Part shown: positions 1-14,468 of the stretch, one piece after another
How positions within the stretch are numbered: position 1 is the first letter of the stretch
Layout of the letters: every line of letters starts with the position of its first letter
Source: Mortierella sp. BCC40632
Lineage: Eukaryota; Mortierellomycota; Mortierellomycetes; Mortierellales; Mortierellaceae
DNA length: 64,000 bases
Assembly (NCBI GenBank): GCA_011634665.1
Contig: WAEK01000003.1
Span: 1,334,501-1,398,500 of the forward strand
Direction of reading: 5' to 3'
Notes under the pieces: model-generated
What the model was told of the DNA's origin: nothing
Seen by the model: the letters and a program-made list of their open reading frames with translations, nothing else
Databases searched by the model: none
Position numbers and translations under genes: made by a program

Positions 1-1750
<1,750 letters not shown>

Positions 1751-3312
1751 ATAAACAAAACATAACAAAAATAAAAAAATAAAAAAAAACTTGTCTGCTA
1801 GTTGAACTATAGACTGCGTATAGTATACACGTCTCTTCTGGCTCTCTATTCTCTATCAAGACTTCTGCTCCTATAGAAGTTGTTGTGATATACAACAGAG
1901 TTATAGTCGTGACAAGAAACCGTCGACCGAAAACATTTGGGGTGGACCAACCTTTGGCAAGATTACCAGTATCCAAGCTACGCGTATCCTGCTCCAAGGT
2001 CAATTGATTTATGCTCTATATATTGGACCCTTGGCCAATAGTCAACAACTTGGCTAAATAAACACTAGATGAACTTCCTCAAGGTCATTTATGACACACT
2101 CATGAATCCAGGCGATACCAAGGCAGCTGCCAGGAAGGAATCTATACTTAAGAACATTCGAGAACGTTTCTTTCACCAGAATTGATACAATCGCCAGCTG
2201 ACCCTCGCGTCTCTAACTCCGATGTGGCCGGAATCTGAGGTTTTCCACTGAGATTGTCCTTCTAGCCCCCTCCAATTCGTATAAGAACAAGGAGACCCAG
2301 TCAAAAGTCGAAACCCAAGAAAAAGTACACTATTATACCCTGACACCTACCAGACATCTAGATAGGACAGCCACAGACACTATTTAATGTCGTCTGTATC
2401 CCGAGTTCCTTTCTATCACGCCGTGATTCCGTCTCGTTAAGCCGTACCAGTTCCCTATTAGGAGTCCTAACGAGATGAGCTATCGAACCGAAATCCGTCT
2501 CGTTGAGAAACACTGCCTAGGGAGAGATCAGCAGAAGACGACATACCTTGGGACAAACATATTGTTTTCCTTAATATCTCTAGTCCGGGTCAGTCCTACT
2601 GTTCTGCTTTGTCCGTTTTCTGCCCTCTGGCAACCTATTCTCTTCCGACTGCGACCCCCCCTGCAGTCGCTTACAATATGCAACATCTCTGGAAGCTTGT
2701 GGGCTTTCGCAGCAAGTTCATCGTTGAAAATTTCCAAGGAGATACACTGTGGACTATTCGCCTTGGGACCGATGTTAAGAGACTCGCACTAGAGGAGCAG
2801 TGTCTGTGGGATGTGCTCATTAGAACTAGTTTCTAACCCCTCGGGGAGCAGAATAAAATACTCAACGTCCCTGGATCAAGTGTCCAGGCGTGTCATTTTC
2901 TCATTGACTCTTGTATGTTCAATTATATCACACCAACAATAGCAGCTCCTATACTCCTCATAGTGGATAGGAGAGGGTTAATCGTAAAACCTGACCATTT
3001 TCTAAATAAAATAAAAGACATGTCCAAACACTAATACTTTTCGCCCCTGGTCCTCTTCTTTCCTCGTTTTCAAATGGTGGTAGCCTATCGAGAGAGAGAG
3101 AGAGATGTGTTCTCCATTTATTTGGGCCGTTTATGACTTTGACCCTACATGTAAGCTGCTAGTGTTGCTAAGCCTTTCCTCCTCGTTGAGCAGAGAACCA
3201 GCTTCCATAAATCTTGCTCTCTATTCCCATAATCCAACAACAACATGGAAAAAAAATGAAGAGGAAAAGGCCATTGTTAAGCAACAAGCTACTTCAAAGA
3301 AGAAGCAGGACT
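1751..3312. other. Intergenic stretch between AFG2 and TICRR 3' ends
   Basis: About 1.5 kb between two convergent genes. No open frame resembles a known protein. It contains a 38-codon ATG frame (listed separately), a short direct repeat TCCGTCTCGTT near 2427 and 2491, and a GA/CT dinucleotide tract near 3093-3105. It probably holds the 3' UTRs of both neighbours. A terminal exon of the TICRR gene could lie near 3090-3100, where a CT tract on the minus strand is followed by GATAG. Confidence 0.6.
2069..2185 (+). CDS. Possible small ORF or isolated exon, unknown
   Basis: A 38-codon frame runs from ATG to TGA and encodes a basic, protein-like peptide beginning MNFLKVIYDTLMNPGD and ending IRERFFHQN. 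It is directly preceded by CACTAG, so it could equally be an internal or terminal exon following a splice acceptor. The composition is more protein-like than the flanks, but I recognise no family and no partner exon. It may also be chance. Transcript data would be needed to call it a gene. Confidence 0.2.
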   Translation: MNFLKVIYDTLMNPGDTKAAARKESILKNIRERFFHQN

Positions 3313-4900
3313 TTACACCTGAATGTTCACATTACTGTATTGGTTTACCTTGAGAATCTCGTCTTCATTAATATCGTGATTGAGCCTCTTTTGTTTAAGC
3401 TTGACCATCTTGGGGACTAGCTCTTCTTCTTCTTCTATAGGCGCTGTATAATCGCATACACGTTAGCCACTCTCTTTCCAAACCAAATAAACATCATGCA
3501 TATTCCACATAAAAGAGTACTGTAGTCTTGGTTACCTTGAGTAATGGACGCAACGGACGAGATCATTAAAGGCGCAGAAACGGATGGCAGAGGTTGAGAA
3601 GCAGATAGTCGAGGGGCCGATGAATGTGCCGTTGTAGAAGTAGCGCCCGTTCCTACAGAAGAACTGGCCTGTGGAACAAAGTCGAGACCTTTGACAGAGC
3701 TGATGGTCATGGACACTTGCCGATTCTTGAAGATGGAGCTGTTCAAAACATTTCTCGTATTGTCAGAAGAGGTGGTGCGGGACATTGGGGCACCCCTCTT
3801 AATAGGGTTTGGCTGTGTGGGAGTCGCCTTGCTTGTGTCTGGCTCATCCATAGCCCCCGCAAACGACAACGGCTTTGGTTTCTGTAAAACACCCATAGAG
3901 ACTGTACGCTTCATTCCTGCTCGCCTGGAGCCGCTGGGTCCTCCCGGCGACTTTAGAAGGTTTGTCTTGACGCCACACTTGATCGAGAGAGCATCCGTTA
4001 TTTTGGGTAAAGAGGGAGCATAGTATCGCGCAATCACCCTCGTGTAAAATTTTTTAGCAGGGTCCATATCTTTACTCCTAGGTGTCTGAGGACTGGTCAT
4101 CCCAACCACTGATCGGTCTTCAATGCTGGATGCAATACAAAGCTCATCCATAAAGTGGACAATAGTCTTGAGCGCACCTGGGTCCTTTTTAAATGGCTTG
4201 TTTTCCTCCAAAGAGTACTTGCTGATCAAAAGTAGGATATGCAAATTCTGAACAATTTGGATCTGGATGCTATCGGGAGTAGGACAGCCGTCAGAAGGAA
4301 TTTTAAAGTCGTACATTAGGTGTGGTTCGTCATGCTTCAATGTTCTACATCATCTTCAGCCTTTTCACTCAACTACACTTACTCTTTAGTTTTCAATTTT
4401 CGAAGGTACATCCGAACTTCGGCATCCTTTAGCCGTTTCAAGGCATAAACCTTCCATTTGTCCAGCTCTGGTCGTTCATCTTCCAGGATAACGTAATGGT
4501 CTTGCGACTTGGAGTCAGTCGATTTTCCAATATTGAGCTCTCTTCCCAGCTGTCGGTACTTGGAGGTCATCTTGGATGGCCAGATACGCAAAAACTCGAT
4601 GATAAATGCCGCCAGTTTTTGCTAAATATGCGTTATATTTGACGATATGGTATTCTAGGGTTAATATTGCCGTGATTGGTAATGAATAATATCTCTTAGT
4701 ATCCATGGACTTGAAAATAATCACCTGAGCTTCTTTGAGAGGGATTGATTGGGCAGCTGCTAGAGCTGTCATTTCCTTGCTGGCGGAATTGAGTTTCTTG
4801 ACATAATCGCCTACCGAGTACTAGGTATTACCAAAGGATTAATCAGACGAGTCAGGTCAGGTACGGCTCCTGCGATTTTGCCAAAAAGCATTCTTGCGCA

Positions 4901-4935
<35 letters not shown>

Positions 4936-7123
4936 AAAATGATAATAATAATAATACTTACATCGACTTGGTACAAGTGCTCAACATAGGCTTTTCTCAA
5001 TTTAAGACAAAGAGAGTCTACAGACTCTGTTGGCGAATGTTCAACAATGGATCGTTCTTCGGGTCCAACAGCTTGTCCAGGCGCAGGCTTCGAGCTAGGC
5101 GAGCTGATACTGCATTAGCGAGTTTAGAAAAATAAATTAGGTTAAGCTTAAGAATCACGCTCAAAGAAAATGCGATTCTCGAATGATAAAGAGTTCAAGA
5201 AAGATCAATACCTTGAACATGTCATTACTGGCTGCTGGACTTTAGTGTCCTCAAATACACTTCTCAAAGCAGACGGCAAATCCAATAATCGACAGGCAGA
5301 GTCCTGCTTGGCATTCTCGTCTATCTGGTCCATATACACGGCAAGTTTTCCGATGGCAGTCTCCAACATGGGCGGTGTAAATGCCCTGGAGATAGGTTTG
5401 AGCTCGGTAAAGTTTACACTCCTGCGTCTCTGCTTAGTTGGACTAGGCCCCTGGAAAGGTTGAATGATACCGCCTCCATGAACGATTGGGGAGAGGATAG
5501 CCTGGTGGGTGTGTATTGTGTCATCTGTCTCTCCAGCTATCGTATCTTCTGGTTCCTTTGTCAATGATAAAGTCTGCCTTGAGACCGCAAAATCCATTTC
5601 GAGGATCAGAGCATCCTTTTTGTTGTGAAGCGATCGAAACAGGTAGGCTGCATGCTCACACTGCCCACCATTTTCTCCTTGCGGAAAGCAAACCATATAG
5701 GGAGAAAACTGGATCGAGGGTAGACTCGATCCTATTGAATTTCTTGAGATCCGCTTGACAACACGAACGGCCACAAGAGCACCTGGGAGGAAGCTCGGAT
5801 CGCTCGAGTTGGAGGATTGCTTTCCTTCCGTGACAGCGACATTGCAAAGAGCTAAAAGACTGTATTGTTAGTTAAGCGATTGGTATGAGCTCGCGCAAAA
5901 ACAAATAAACATAGAATCCACCTGAAATACATACATTGACCGGTTTTCACACAGGCAAGGCTTCCAGACCAAGTAGGATTGAATGGAGGAGCCTCAGTCA
6001 TCAATAAACTACTCTGGGCAGATGGTAGAATTTGCCAACTGGGCTTGGACATCTTGACACCCAATCCGGGATTAATGTGTAAGGTCCGGAATTCTTGAAG
6101 TAAGGTCGCGAGAGAAAATTCTTCTTTGGCGATGGAAGTCTCACAGAGAACATGCTGGGGTATAATGTGTCCACCAAAAGCCTTCATAATTAGCTCATAG
6201 GTAGAACGTGTAAGCGATGTTGTTGAAATTTTTGTCTTGTCCTAGTTTTCCATACAGCAAGTTTAAAAAAGACTTACATGTTAGTACGGAATCTTAATCT
6301 TCCCAGCAAGTCGTCTCAGAGATCAAACATGTTCTACCTTAATACAATTATCCCGAGCAGTTTTTTCCGCCGCTGTATCGATCCAGTTAAGACTAATTCC
6401 TTGGTCGACAAATCGGTCCCAAAGACCCTGATCAAAGAATAAATCCTTTACCCTCTGGAGAACTAAGAGGATGTCTTGCGTCCGAGATCCTGTTGTGGTA
6501 GATCGATTCTGAGATACTCTCTTACCATCCAAGAAGAAAACTGTGTCTTGCCACGTCTTGGGCAATGGGGAGAGTATATACATGTAGCTTCGGATAGGTA
6601 CCGGCGGGAAATGCTTCTGGAGCGTCTGAGACCTCATGATTGTTGAGTTCATTGGCTTCATGGGCGATTGATAAGATGAAATTTCGAGTCCAAAGTCGGT
6701 CAAGGAATGTACTAGTTGCTTCCTCAGATTGGAACAAGGGGAAATAGCCCCCGATCCTCCCAAAGAAGCTGTGGGTGAAGGTAGTGTATCGGTTCCTGTA
6801 GAAGCTGATGTAATTGTTTGGCGAAAATCCTCGATACAGTTTTCAATGGTGCTTCGATCTAGGCTTCGCAGGGTTCTATTGGGAACAAGTCCAATGCTTT
6901 GGGCAGCCCTCGAGTCGTAGAGTTGGTAAGTCCACTGAAGGCGGTTATCGACGTTACACTGGTAGTACAGAAGTACTCTGAGAATTGTCCTTCGCAGGTT
7001 CAGAGCCGCCACCTTTGTCAAAGCCTCGTCTAGTCCAATGGACTGATGAGTGTCGATTATGAAAACGACATTTAATGGCGACCTTCCATTCGGTTTCGAG
7101 GCTGAATCCAGGGACATTGACAT
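3313..7123 (-). CDS. TICRR: Treslin/TICRR (Sld3-like) DNA replication initiation regulator
   Basis: Related to metazoan Treslin/TICRR and yeast Sld3, which bring Cdc45 to origins when CDK phosphorylates them. Coding exons on the minus strand: 7123-6338, 6241-5935, 5851-5212, 5109-4962, 4820-4725, 4621-4383, 4344-3536 and 3443-3349, all GT-AG and frame-keeping (about 1,040 codons). The N-terminus has a vWA-like start (LNVVFIIDTHQS) followed by a Treslin-like segment (RRTILRVLLYYQCN, then WTYQLYDSRAAQS), and exon 2 carries YELIMKAFGGHIIPQ. The middle has the Sld3/Treslin-type region (exons 4-7), with KKFYTRVIARYYAPSLPKI and nearby CDK-type S/T-P sites (TSPQTPRSKD). I chose ATG 7123 because it lies just before the conserved start, although the frame is open further upstream. 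The C-terminus is uncertain: read-through of the last donor stops at 3313, and a further exon is possible. The start lies 246 bp from the divergent zinc-finger gene. Confidence 0.8.
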
Positions 7124-7369
7124 TAGAGACAGACAGAAATGGAAGCGCGAAAGTGGAGCCTGTTTCGCTTCTTCTGTTGAAGTAGGGCTCGTCGAAAGGA
7201 GAGAGAGAGGGGGGAGAGGGAGAGTTGTCCAACCGAGCAGAAATTTCAATAGCGCCACCAGATCGGTTTCCTGGTGACTGTCCTGAGAATGCCTTTAGAG
7301 GTGAATGAGCATTGTTGAGCATCGCCATTTCTCTCTACTCTGAGGCCCATCCCATCCACCAGACAAACC

Positions 7370-7531
7370 ATGGATCAAGCCAAACAGCCAGCTCGTGCTC
7401 CGAGAGACGCGCAGGGAAATGAGCTTTGTCTACTCTTTCTCAAATATGGGAAATGCCGTTATGGAGCGAAATGCAAAAAGAGCCATCAACCTCGTGAAAA
7501 GCTGAGTAAGAGTCTCCTCCCTTTTAGTTTT

Positions 7532-7562
<31 letters not shown>

Positions 7563-8728
7563 CTTCTTTGTCTCCAACAAGAACCAGACTGATCGCATCG
7601 TTTTATCGGGGGTCCTTTAGAGACGGTAATGCAGAAAGTGAAACCAACCGAAGGAACTTCATCAACTACAAGGACAGGGCCTAAGATTTCTTTCCCGCTC
7701 AAACCATCAACCTCGGTCAACCCTACCCTTCCGTTGTCATCCAGTTCCTTGTTGCCATCAACTGCAGGCGCCGAAATATCGTCTTCAAAAATGGAGGACC
7801 GTTATTTAGCGGCACTTCTTGCGAGGACAGAGTGGTATAATGCAATATCAGCCCTAGAAGAAACAAAAAAGGCTATTGCCGCCTCCTCTCCGGATCTACT
7901 CAAAGATGGACTATCGGCCAAAACTAAATACGCACTCTCCGATCTTTTCAATACAACTATCCCAGAGAGCTCAATACCAGCCTCTCTGTCAACGAAGGGA
8001 AACCCAGCCCCGACTACCAAACAATATGGCAACGATATTGCTCCAACAGATGAACTTATCGAATCTTGGTACAAGGTCTTAAAGGCGACTGTTAACCCCA
8101 GAACGAAGGTTTTGAGTCTTAAAACGATGCCAAATTCAGGCCGTGCCAAAGCCAAGCTCGCATATATGCAGAAACACCACTTGAAGTGCCATAGCGAAAT
8201 CGAGGCATATTTAAGAGAAAACAGACCTGCATCCTACTCACTAAAAATTGCGCGAGATCGTATCGATTGGTCAAGACTTACGACTTATATAGCTCTCATG
8301 CTCCAGGCGGTAAGAACTCGAATCTAGTCTCTCTTCTTTTGTCTTGTTGCTCCAGAACTGACAGTGGAAACGATAGCGTAAGGTTTTCTAATAGTATGAA
8401 CTCGATATCGACTCGACAAGGACAGGCCTTAGAAATCAGCACTAGTCACACCCATCTTCCGGTCTATTCAATTACCATCAGCACCTGGTTACAGTATAGG
8501 GGTATGACGGCGATTAATTGTGAAAAGCTTCTCATCTCATGGGGATTCACTTCGATCAACGCTCGACGATTCACATCGCATTTGTGGGATATGATGATTG
8601 CTGCTGCCGCGGATGCAAAAGCAGATGGAACCAAAGGAGTAGGGTCTAGGCTCAGGAAGTTTGAATCTCACGAGGACTTCCAGAAGATCTTTAAAAAAGT
8701 CCTGCAGATAGAACCCAGCTCTTTATAG
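7370..8728 (+). CDS. CCCH-type zinc finger protein, function unknown
   Basis: Predicted 375-residue protein from exons 7370-7505, 7621-8309 and 8426-8728. The first intron holds a 27-base T run. Near the N-terminus is one CCCH zinc finger with spacing C-x8-C-x5-C-x3-H (CLLFLKYGKC, then CKKSH, residues about 20-39), which in this class usually binds RNA. A Ser/Thr/Pro-rich linker follows. The C-terminal two thirds look folded and alpha-helical (from MEDRYLAALLARTEW), with no domain I recognise. ATG 7370 sits in a good context (AACCATGG). It is divergent from the TICRR gene with 246 bp between starts. RNA binding is inferred from the finger alone; the rest could be a lineage-specific domain. 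Confidence 0.75.
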
Positions 8729-9032
8729 CGAGACTATCTCTGACTCGCTCGATCTGCCCCCCCCTTTCTTCCCTTTCCTTCCCTCTAAGCTCGATCGCTT
8801 GAAATATTCGGGATATTTGCTCAGAGAATTTTCTCCGCATTCTTAGCGACGGGTCATGGAACCAGGCATCAGGTAGACCCAGAATTTGTATATAGCCAAT
8901 TTAATGAATCTGCGAGATTTACCGGGACATTATATTCTTCTTTTTATCCGTATTGCTGAACTCAAAACCAAGCGGATCAAATTGGTTCACTGGAATTGGT
9001 ACAATGGAAACATGAGCAAGGAATTTTTAGTC

Positions 9033-9063
<31 letters not shown>

Positions 9064-9071
9064 GGCTATAA
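8729..9071. other. Convergent intergenic spacer with T run
   Basis: Spacer between the 3' ends of the zinc-finger gene and MTG2. It contains a C/T-rich stretch just after the stop and a T homopolymer of nearly 30 bases at about 9032-9059. I see no gene in it. Confidence 0.6.
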
Positions 9072-11012
9072 TCATGATTTCAAAATATTGCGACGGACGG
9101 ACTTGATAGCCGATAAATCCTCTGCTTCTTTTTGTTCCCGCTCCTGTTTCCGCTGCATGGCTTCTGCTTCTTTGGCCCTCTCTGCTTCAACAATCTCACG
9201 AAGGACTGATGTGGCCTTTACAATGTTCTTCTTGAACTTGGCCGACACTGGGACTACCTTGATTTCAGAACGTTCAACATCTGCTGGTAGTTTAGCCTGT
9301 CGCTTGGTCCATTCTTCTTGAACTAGCTTTTGAAAGATAGTAAAGTTCTTGGGGGCTACCTCGGTGACATCTGCCTTATTGGCTACAATCATGGAGGGTC
9401 GTCTAGTCAATCCTGGCTGGTATGCCTCGAGTTCATCTAAAAGCGTTTTCCAATCTTCAAATGGCTGACAGACTTCTTTGTCCGATTCACTAGAAGAGTC
9501 ACTCGCCTCATCCGAGGTCGCATCCTGCTCATGCTCTTTCTCTGCCTGACCCTTATCTGATGAGAGTTGCTCCTCCCGAAGAATCATTTCCTCAACATCG
9601 CTGAGTCTGCTCCTGTAGTTAAACTCGGCTGCAATGTCAATCACATAAACAAGCACTTTGCTTCTTTCAACATGTCTCAAGAAAGAATGACCAAGTCCAA
9701 CATTCCGCTGTGCTCCTCGGATCAATCCTGGGATATCGGCCACCTTGAGCTGATACGAGTCTCCATAGTTGACTGTACCAATAAAAGGGTTCAGAGTTGT
9801 GAATGGATAAGGAGCAATCAACGGATGTGCATTGGAGACAGCCTGCAGAAAGGTAGATTTGCCAGCATTGGGGACGCCAACGAGACCTGCATCAGCGATC
9901 GTCTTTAGCTCCAATGTCAACCAACGTGTCTGTCCCTCGCGACCTCGAGTTGCGTACTTGGGAGCTCTGTTCTGGGTTGTCAAGAAATGGGGATTGCCGT
10001 AGCCTCCACCTCCTCCACGAGCCACTAGGAGTTGCTCTCCATCAGCTGTACGCTCATTAATGTCCAAAAGTAGTGGTTTAGCACTCAGGGCTGCTCGTCG
10101 AGCATCCACGATCCTATCCTCTTCGGCGAGCCATGCCTGAGCCTCCTCAAAGTAGTTGACGCTGCCCTCTGGGAGAGCTGTGAGGGAATTGGCAAGTCTT
10201 GGGTAGAGCACCCAACGTTTTGACATTTCCTTGTCCTTGGATTCTAGTTCTCCAAGCTGTAGGATCTTTGAGTTGCCCCCAAAGTCGTCGTCCTCTTCGT
10301 CGACCTCCCTTTCCTTTTCTGGAGAAGGAACCTCACGGATAATGGTGCCAATAGGGACCTTGATGACAAGATCCTTTCCGGCATGACCGTGCATTAGACT
10401 ACCCTTCCCATGAACGCCTCGAGGAGCTGCTGCTGTGTGCGGAATATGTTGAAGCGACGTCTCATTGGAAGATACCTCAAAGAATACATTGCCTCCTCGG
10501 CCACCATTGCCTCCGTTGGGTTGACCGAACGCAATAAATTTTTCGCGGTGAAAGGAAACACACCCATCACCACCTTGTCCTCCTGAGACTTTGATTCTGC
10601 AAAAATCGACAAAAGTCCTTCCCTAGAGATGATTCGATGGAACAAAAAAAAAATAGGGAGCGAGAGGTCAGTGTGTATGACTAAAAAAGGCCCTCTTCCC
10701 TTTAGAGATCAAGGACAAGATAAATAGTGTTTACAAGCAAGGGTTTACCTTTGCACGCAACTTCCATTCTACACCCTTGACACGACCCTGGGGTTCGGCT
10801 GTATAGTCGGGTAAACCGTCGATCGTTCTTTCCCAGCCATCGACTTGATTCTCCTCATGGTCGTTTCGGTCTTGTGATCCCGAATGGGACGAAGCACGAA
10901 AAATGGGTCGACAGGTATGGAATGCGCGTGTTGCAAGAACTGGCGTATACAATGGACGTAGTCCACAAGACGCTTTGTAGCCAATGATCCTGATGTCTTG
11001 CATGTTCACCAT
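9072..11012 (-). CDS. MTG2: Mitochondrial Obg-family GTPase (MTG2)
   Basis: Obg/CgtA GTPase of the mitochondrial MTG2 type, which acts in assembly of the large mitoribosomal subunit at the inner membrane. Exons: 11012-10749 and 10622-9072 (604 aa). The first exon gives an Arg/Ser-rich N-terminus suited to mitochondrial import (VLATRAFHTCRPIFRASS). The glycine-rich Obg fold follows (GGQGGDGCVSF, PNGGNGGRGGNV). The G domain has G1 GVPNAGKST (residues 337-345), G3 DIPG (384-387) and G4 NKAD (503-506). There are two insertions: a charged stretch of roughly 100 residues inside the Obg fold (from about 188) and an acidic Ser/Glu/Asp-rich insert in the G domain (about 435-474). Its start lies 190 bp downstream of the MTQ1 stop on the same strand, so two genes of mitochondrial translation are neighbours. 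Confidence 0.93.
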
Positions 11013-11201
11013 TGTTGAGACAGAAAAAAGATCGAGATTGAGAATACCATGCACACAAGACTGAAAGGAGGGGTGAGAATATCCTTTTTGGAAATTTTTA
11101 GGACACCAGAACCAGTCCCCTTTTTTGGGCGGGAGCAAAAAAAAAAAAAAAAAAAAAAATACTCTACTCTCTCTACACCTATGCCAGGATTGTCAATCGT
11201 C

Positions 11202-12688
11202 TCAACGAGTACCAACAATACAACGGGCCCGATCCGCCAAATCCTTCCATACCTCTACCCTCGAGAACCCTGCTTGAGTAACAGCTGAGCTGACGAAATC
11301 CACTTGGTGATCTCCACCAATCTCAAGAACTAGCTCCGGTATCCTGACTCGATCAAGCACAGGCCCATTCCTCCAATCTCTTGAAGAGGGTGATCCGTTG
11401 GCCGCTTGATCGCTCTCTAGATCGTTATCACTCTCATTGTTTCTTACTGATATCCACTCCAATTCTGATGGTTGAGGCGTAGGCGAGGTAAGTGGTGGTT
11501 CGGAAGCATTGGAGGCCGTATCTGACGACGAGTCGTTCATGGAGTCTTTGTTTCTGGAAAGAATTTCCATGGCAATGTTGGCAATCCGTGGGTAAAAGAC
11601 CAAGCCTTCTTCTTCTGCCAAAAGTGCTTTCGTATCCTCCCATTGCGCTACCTCGGGCTCCAATGTCACATATTCGGATCGAGCAATATAAGGTGGATTG
11701 GACACTACCAGGTCGAAGCGTTCTTTCAAGAGATTTGATCTCGATTCCTGACCAGAAGTGAGGCCTGTAGAATGATTGAGCATTTGAAGGAGTGTCTCTG
11801 TCGGGTTGGAAATCCAGAGATCGAACAGTGAAAACTGGACATTGTTCCTTTGTAGCAGCTCTAGGTTTTTATCCCTGCTCTCGGTTGCCAACTGAATCGC
11901 TCGAGTATCGACATCGACGCCAAGAACATTACAAGACTGGGGTGGAAGTGCCGAGGCCAGTCCCAGAGATATACAGCCTGATCCTGAACAGAGATCAAGA
12001 ATGTTAAAACGCGATCGAGAGGGTGGTGGGTACTTGGTTCGAGAAAGTGATGGGTGATTCTTGAGCACTGAGGCAAGTCTTGCAGTCCATTCTTCCGTTT
12101 CCCATCTAAAGGCGCAAGACAGTTGGTTATAAAAATGTCAGATGCTGCGCCAGGCGTAAAGTCATTAATGGTAGGTCATCAAGAGTATTTTTTTTACCTT
12201 GGGATTAGAGTGGGTGGTCGCGTCAAGATTTCAAGGTCCATGAACGGTTGAGTTCCTATTCCACATCAGAAAGTTGAAGTATAAACTTTTTTAATTATTA
12301 TTATTTTCCGGTGCGCGTGTCCAAAATGTCCTGTTCTACTGAGGAGGATTCGATAGAAAGGTGGGTTCGACAAAATACCTAGAATGTACTGGAGTGGTTT
12401 TCGATATTTTACGCGTTGGTCCACATAGCTCTGCATCAAAGCCGCTTCTTGCTCAGAAAGCTCGTTAGAACCTGTGGTGGTGTTCTTTTGACTCGACTGA
12501 GTGTTGAGGGGTCGCTGTGTCGTGGGAAAACTTGGTTTGGACGTAAGAGTTGAAGTTGACTTTCTAGCCTCTAGTTTTGCGTGTTGTAAAAGCCATTTAA
12601 GCTCTTGGCTCGCATGGCTTCGGCTATGATTACAAACGGGTACCAGGGCTTCGGTCCATGCCTTGATGAGTTCTGCGGCGGGTTTCAT
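11202..12688 (-). CDS. MTQ1: Mitochondrial release factor N5-glutamine methyltransferase (MTQ1/HemK)
   Basis: SAM-dependent methyltransferase of the HemK/PrmC family; it methylates the glutamine of the GGQ motif in the mitochondrial class-1 release factor. Exons: 12688-12379, 12255-12198 and 12105-11202 (423 aa). Diagnostic sites are the SAM-binding loop ILDLCSGSG (residues 158-166), the catalytic NPPY (259-262) and the eukaryotic Mtq1 version of the substrate motif, IPRWETEEW, which is only restored when the 58-nt middle exon is joined. Long Ser/Asp-rich inserts lie between the late strands, making it longer than bacterial HemK (about 280 aa). The start is 165 bp from SPT8, transcribed the other way, so they share a short promoter. 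Confidence 0.92.
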
Positions 12689-12853
12689 TTTGGGCACAAA
12701 GAGGAGGAGATCAATGGACGAGTTCTAAGATTTTATGACTGTTTGGAGACAAGAGAGAAAGAGAGAAAGAGAGCTCTGAAACCTTTTTTTTTTTTGTAGA
12801 GTCCTTCCCCTTTTTCTCTCTTCTCCCAATTCCATCTTTCCGATCAGACAACC

Positions 12854-14424
12854 ATGGACTCGGATCACGAGAGCGACGACGAATTCACTCAGAATGATGA
12901 CACCAAAACAGAAGAAGGTTCCGAAAGAGGAGACCATGACGATGGTATAGCACGTACCTAGTCGTGAATCCAGGTGCCCTTTTGCCTCAATACTTCACGA
13001 CTAAATCGTCCATCTCTCTTTTTTTGTCTAATGAAGCACAAGCAGCAACCGCCACTGCCAGCAGCTCCACCGCTTTGCCGTCATCGGAAGGAACTCAACA
13101 AGAAGCTAGGACGCGTGCACCTTTGATGCTTCAACCCAATGTGCTCGATTGCAGGACCTTCGACATTGTTCCTTCTGTAAGGTCCTTCAAGATTCCAGTT
13201 TCTTTTTGGCGTTTGGTGGCGTTATTATGACCGAGTATTCAACGACGTTTGCTACACGATATTATTAGGTACTAGCAGTTCACCCTTGCAACATTTACTG
13301 TATGGCAGCAACACAATGTATGCGCTGGATTTTCACTGGATCTGAGGATGGATATATCCGCAAATACGACTTTTTCGCGTCTATGAATGGCAAGACAATG
13401 CTGACTCAGGGACAGAGACATGGTCAAGTCGATTCAGTCACCAAGGTAAACAAACGATTGCCCTTGGACGTAGTTTAATAATGCTGGAGTTGACTGTTCT
13501 TAAAGGACAGACTTTAACGCTGAGAATGAGAAAAAAATCTAGGCTGGTATCTTGGCATCATACTGGGAGAATGAAGAGCAGCCAAACAAGTCTCAACAAA
13601 CACTTGGAGAGGACGGGCTACCCATCGCCCAACCTGGGACTCCAGTCCCAGGGGCTAGTTCTTCTAGTATGGATATTGATACTAGTGTAATCAAAACAGA
13701 AGACACCGGGGGCTCTTCTTCTGCACCACTTCAGCCTGCACTCAGAGCTATGTCACCATTCGAACCCGAGTCAAAAATGTCAGCCGTCTACAGTTTGGAT
13801 TGTCACTCAGAAGCCGTCTTTGCGCTTTCAGGACTAGAGAGCGGATCTATTAATCTCTGGACCCCGCGCCATGAAGAAGGAACATGCCAACACGTCTTTC
13901 GTCATCATACTGGACCGGTTGCTTCACTAAAATTGACACCAGACCAGCAAGGATTTGTTAGTGGCTCATGGGACCATGGAGTTGTGGTATGATCCCCCCT
14001 CCCCTCTCCTTGGCTATTCTTTCACTCTATGAAGTATTGCATCATGTACCATTATCTTTCATAAACTAACTTAGAATGGCATTCACGGATAGCAATGGGA
14101 CCTTAACAATGGTGGGATTGTTAGGACATATGCAGGTCACGGATCTCAAATCTCGTCATTGTCCTTTCAGCCAGCGGGAGTACCCTCCCCAGACACGGAT
14201 ATATCCAGTCCATCATCCACTGTATCCAATGATGCCGTTTTAATGTCCACCAGTGTGGATGGTACTGTGTTTCTATGGGATCGTAGGGACCCAACCAAAA
14301 TTCCAAGGAAACTGATGCCTCCAGAGAAAGTACCGCCTTGGTGTCTATCTGCTTGTTGGAGTGCAGATGGCGAGCGGATTTATATTGGAAGAAGAAACGG
14401 AACAGGTACTGAGATAGTTCTCTT

Positions 14425-14468
<44 letters not shown>

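Noticed and set aside
7124..7328. Upstream extension of the TICRR gene (ATG at 7326, other frame)
   Set aside because: The frame starting at 7326 is open but out of phase with the conserved region, and I found no splice pair to join it. ATG 7123 fits the Treslin start better.
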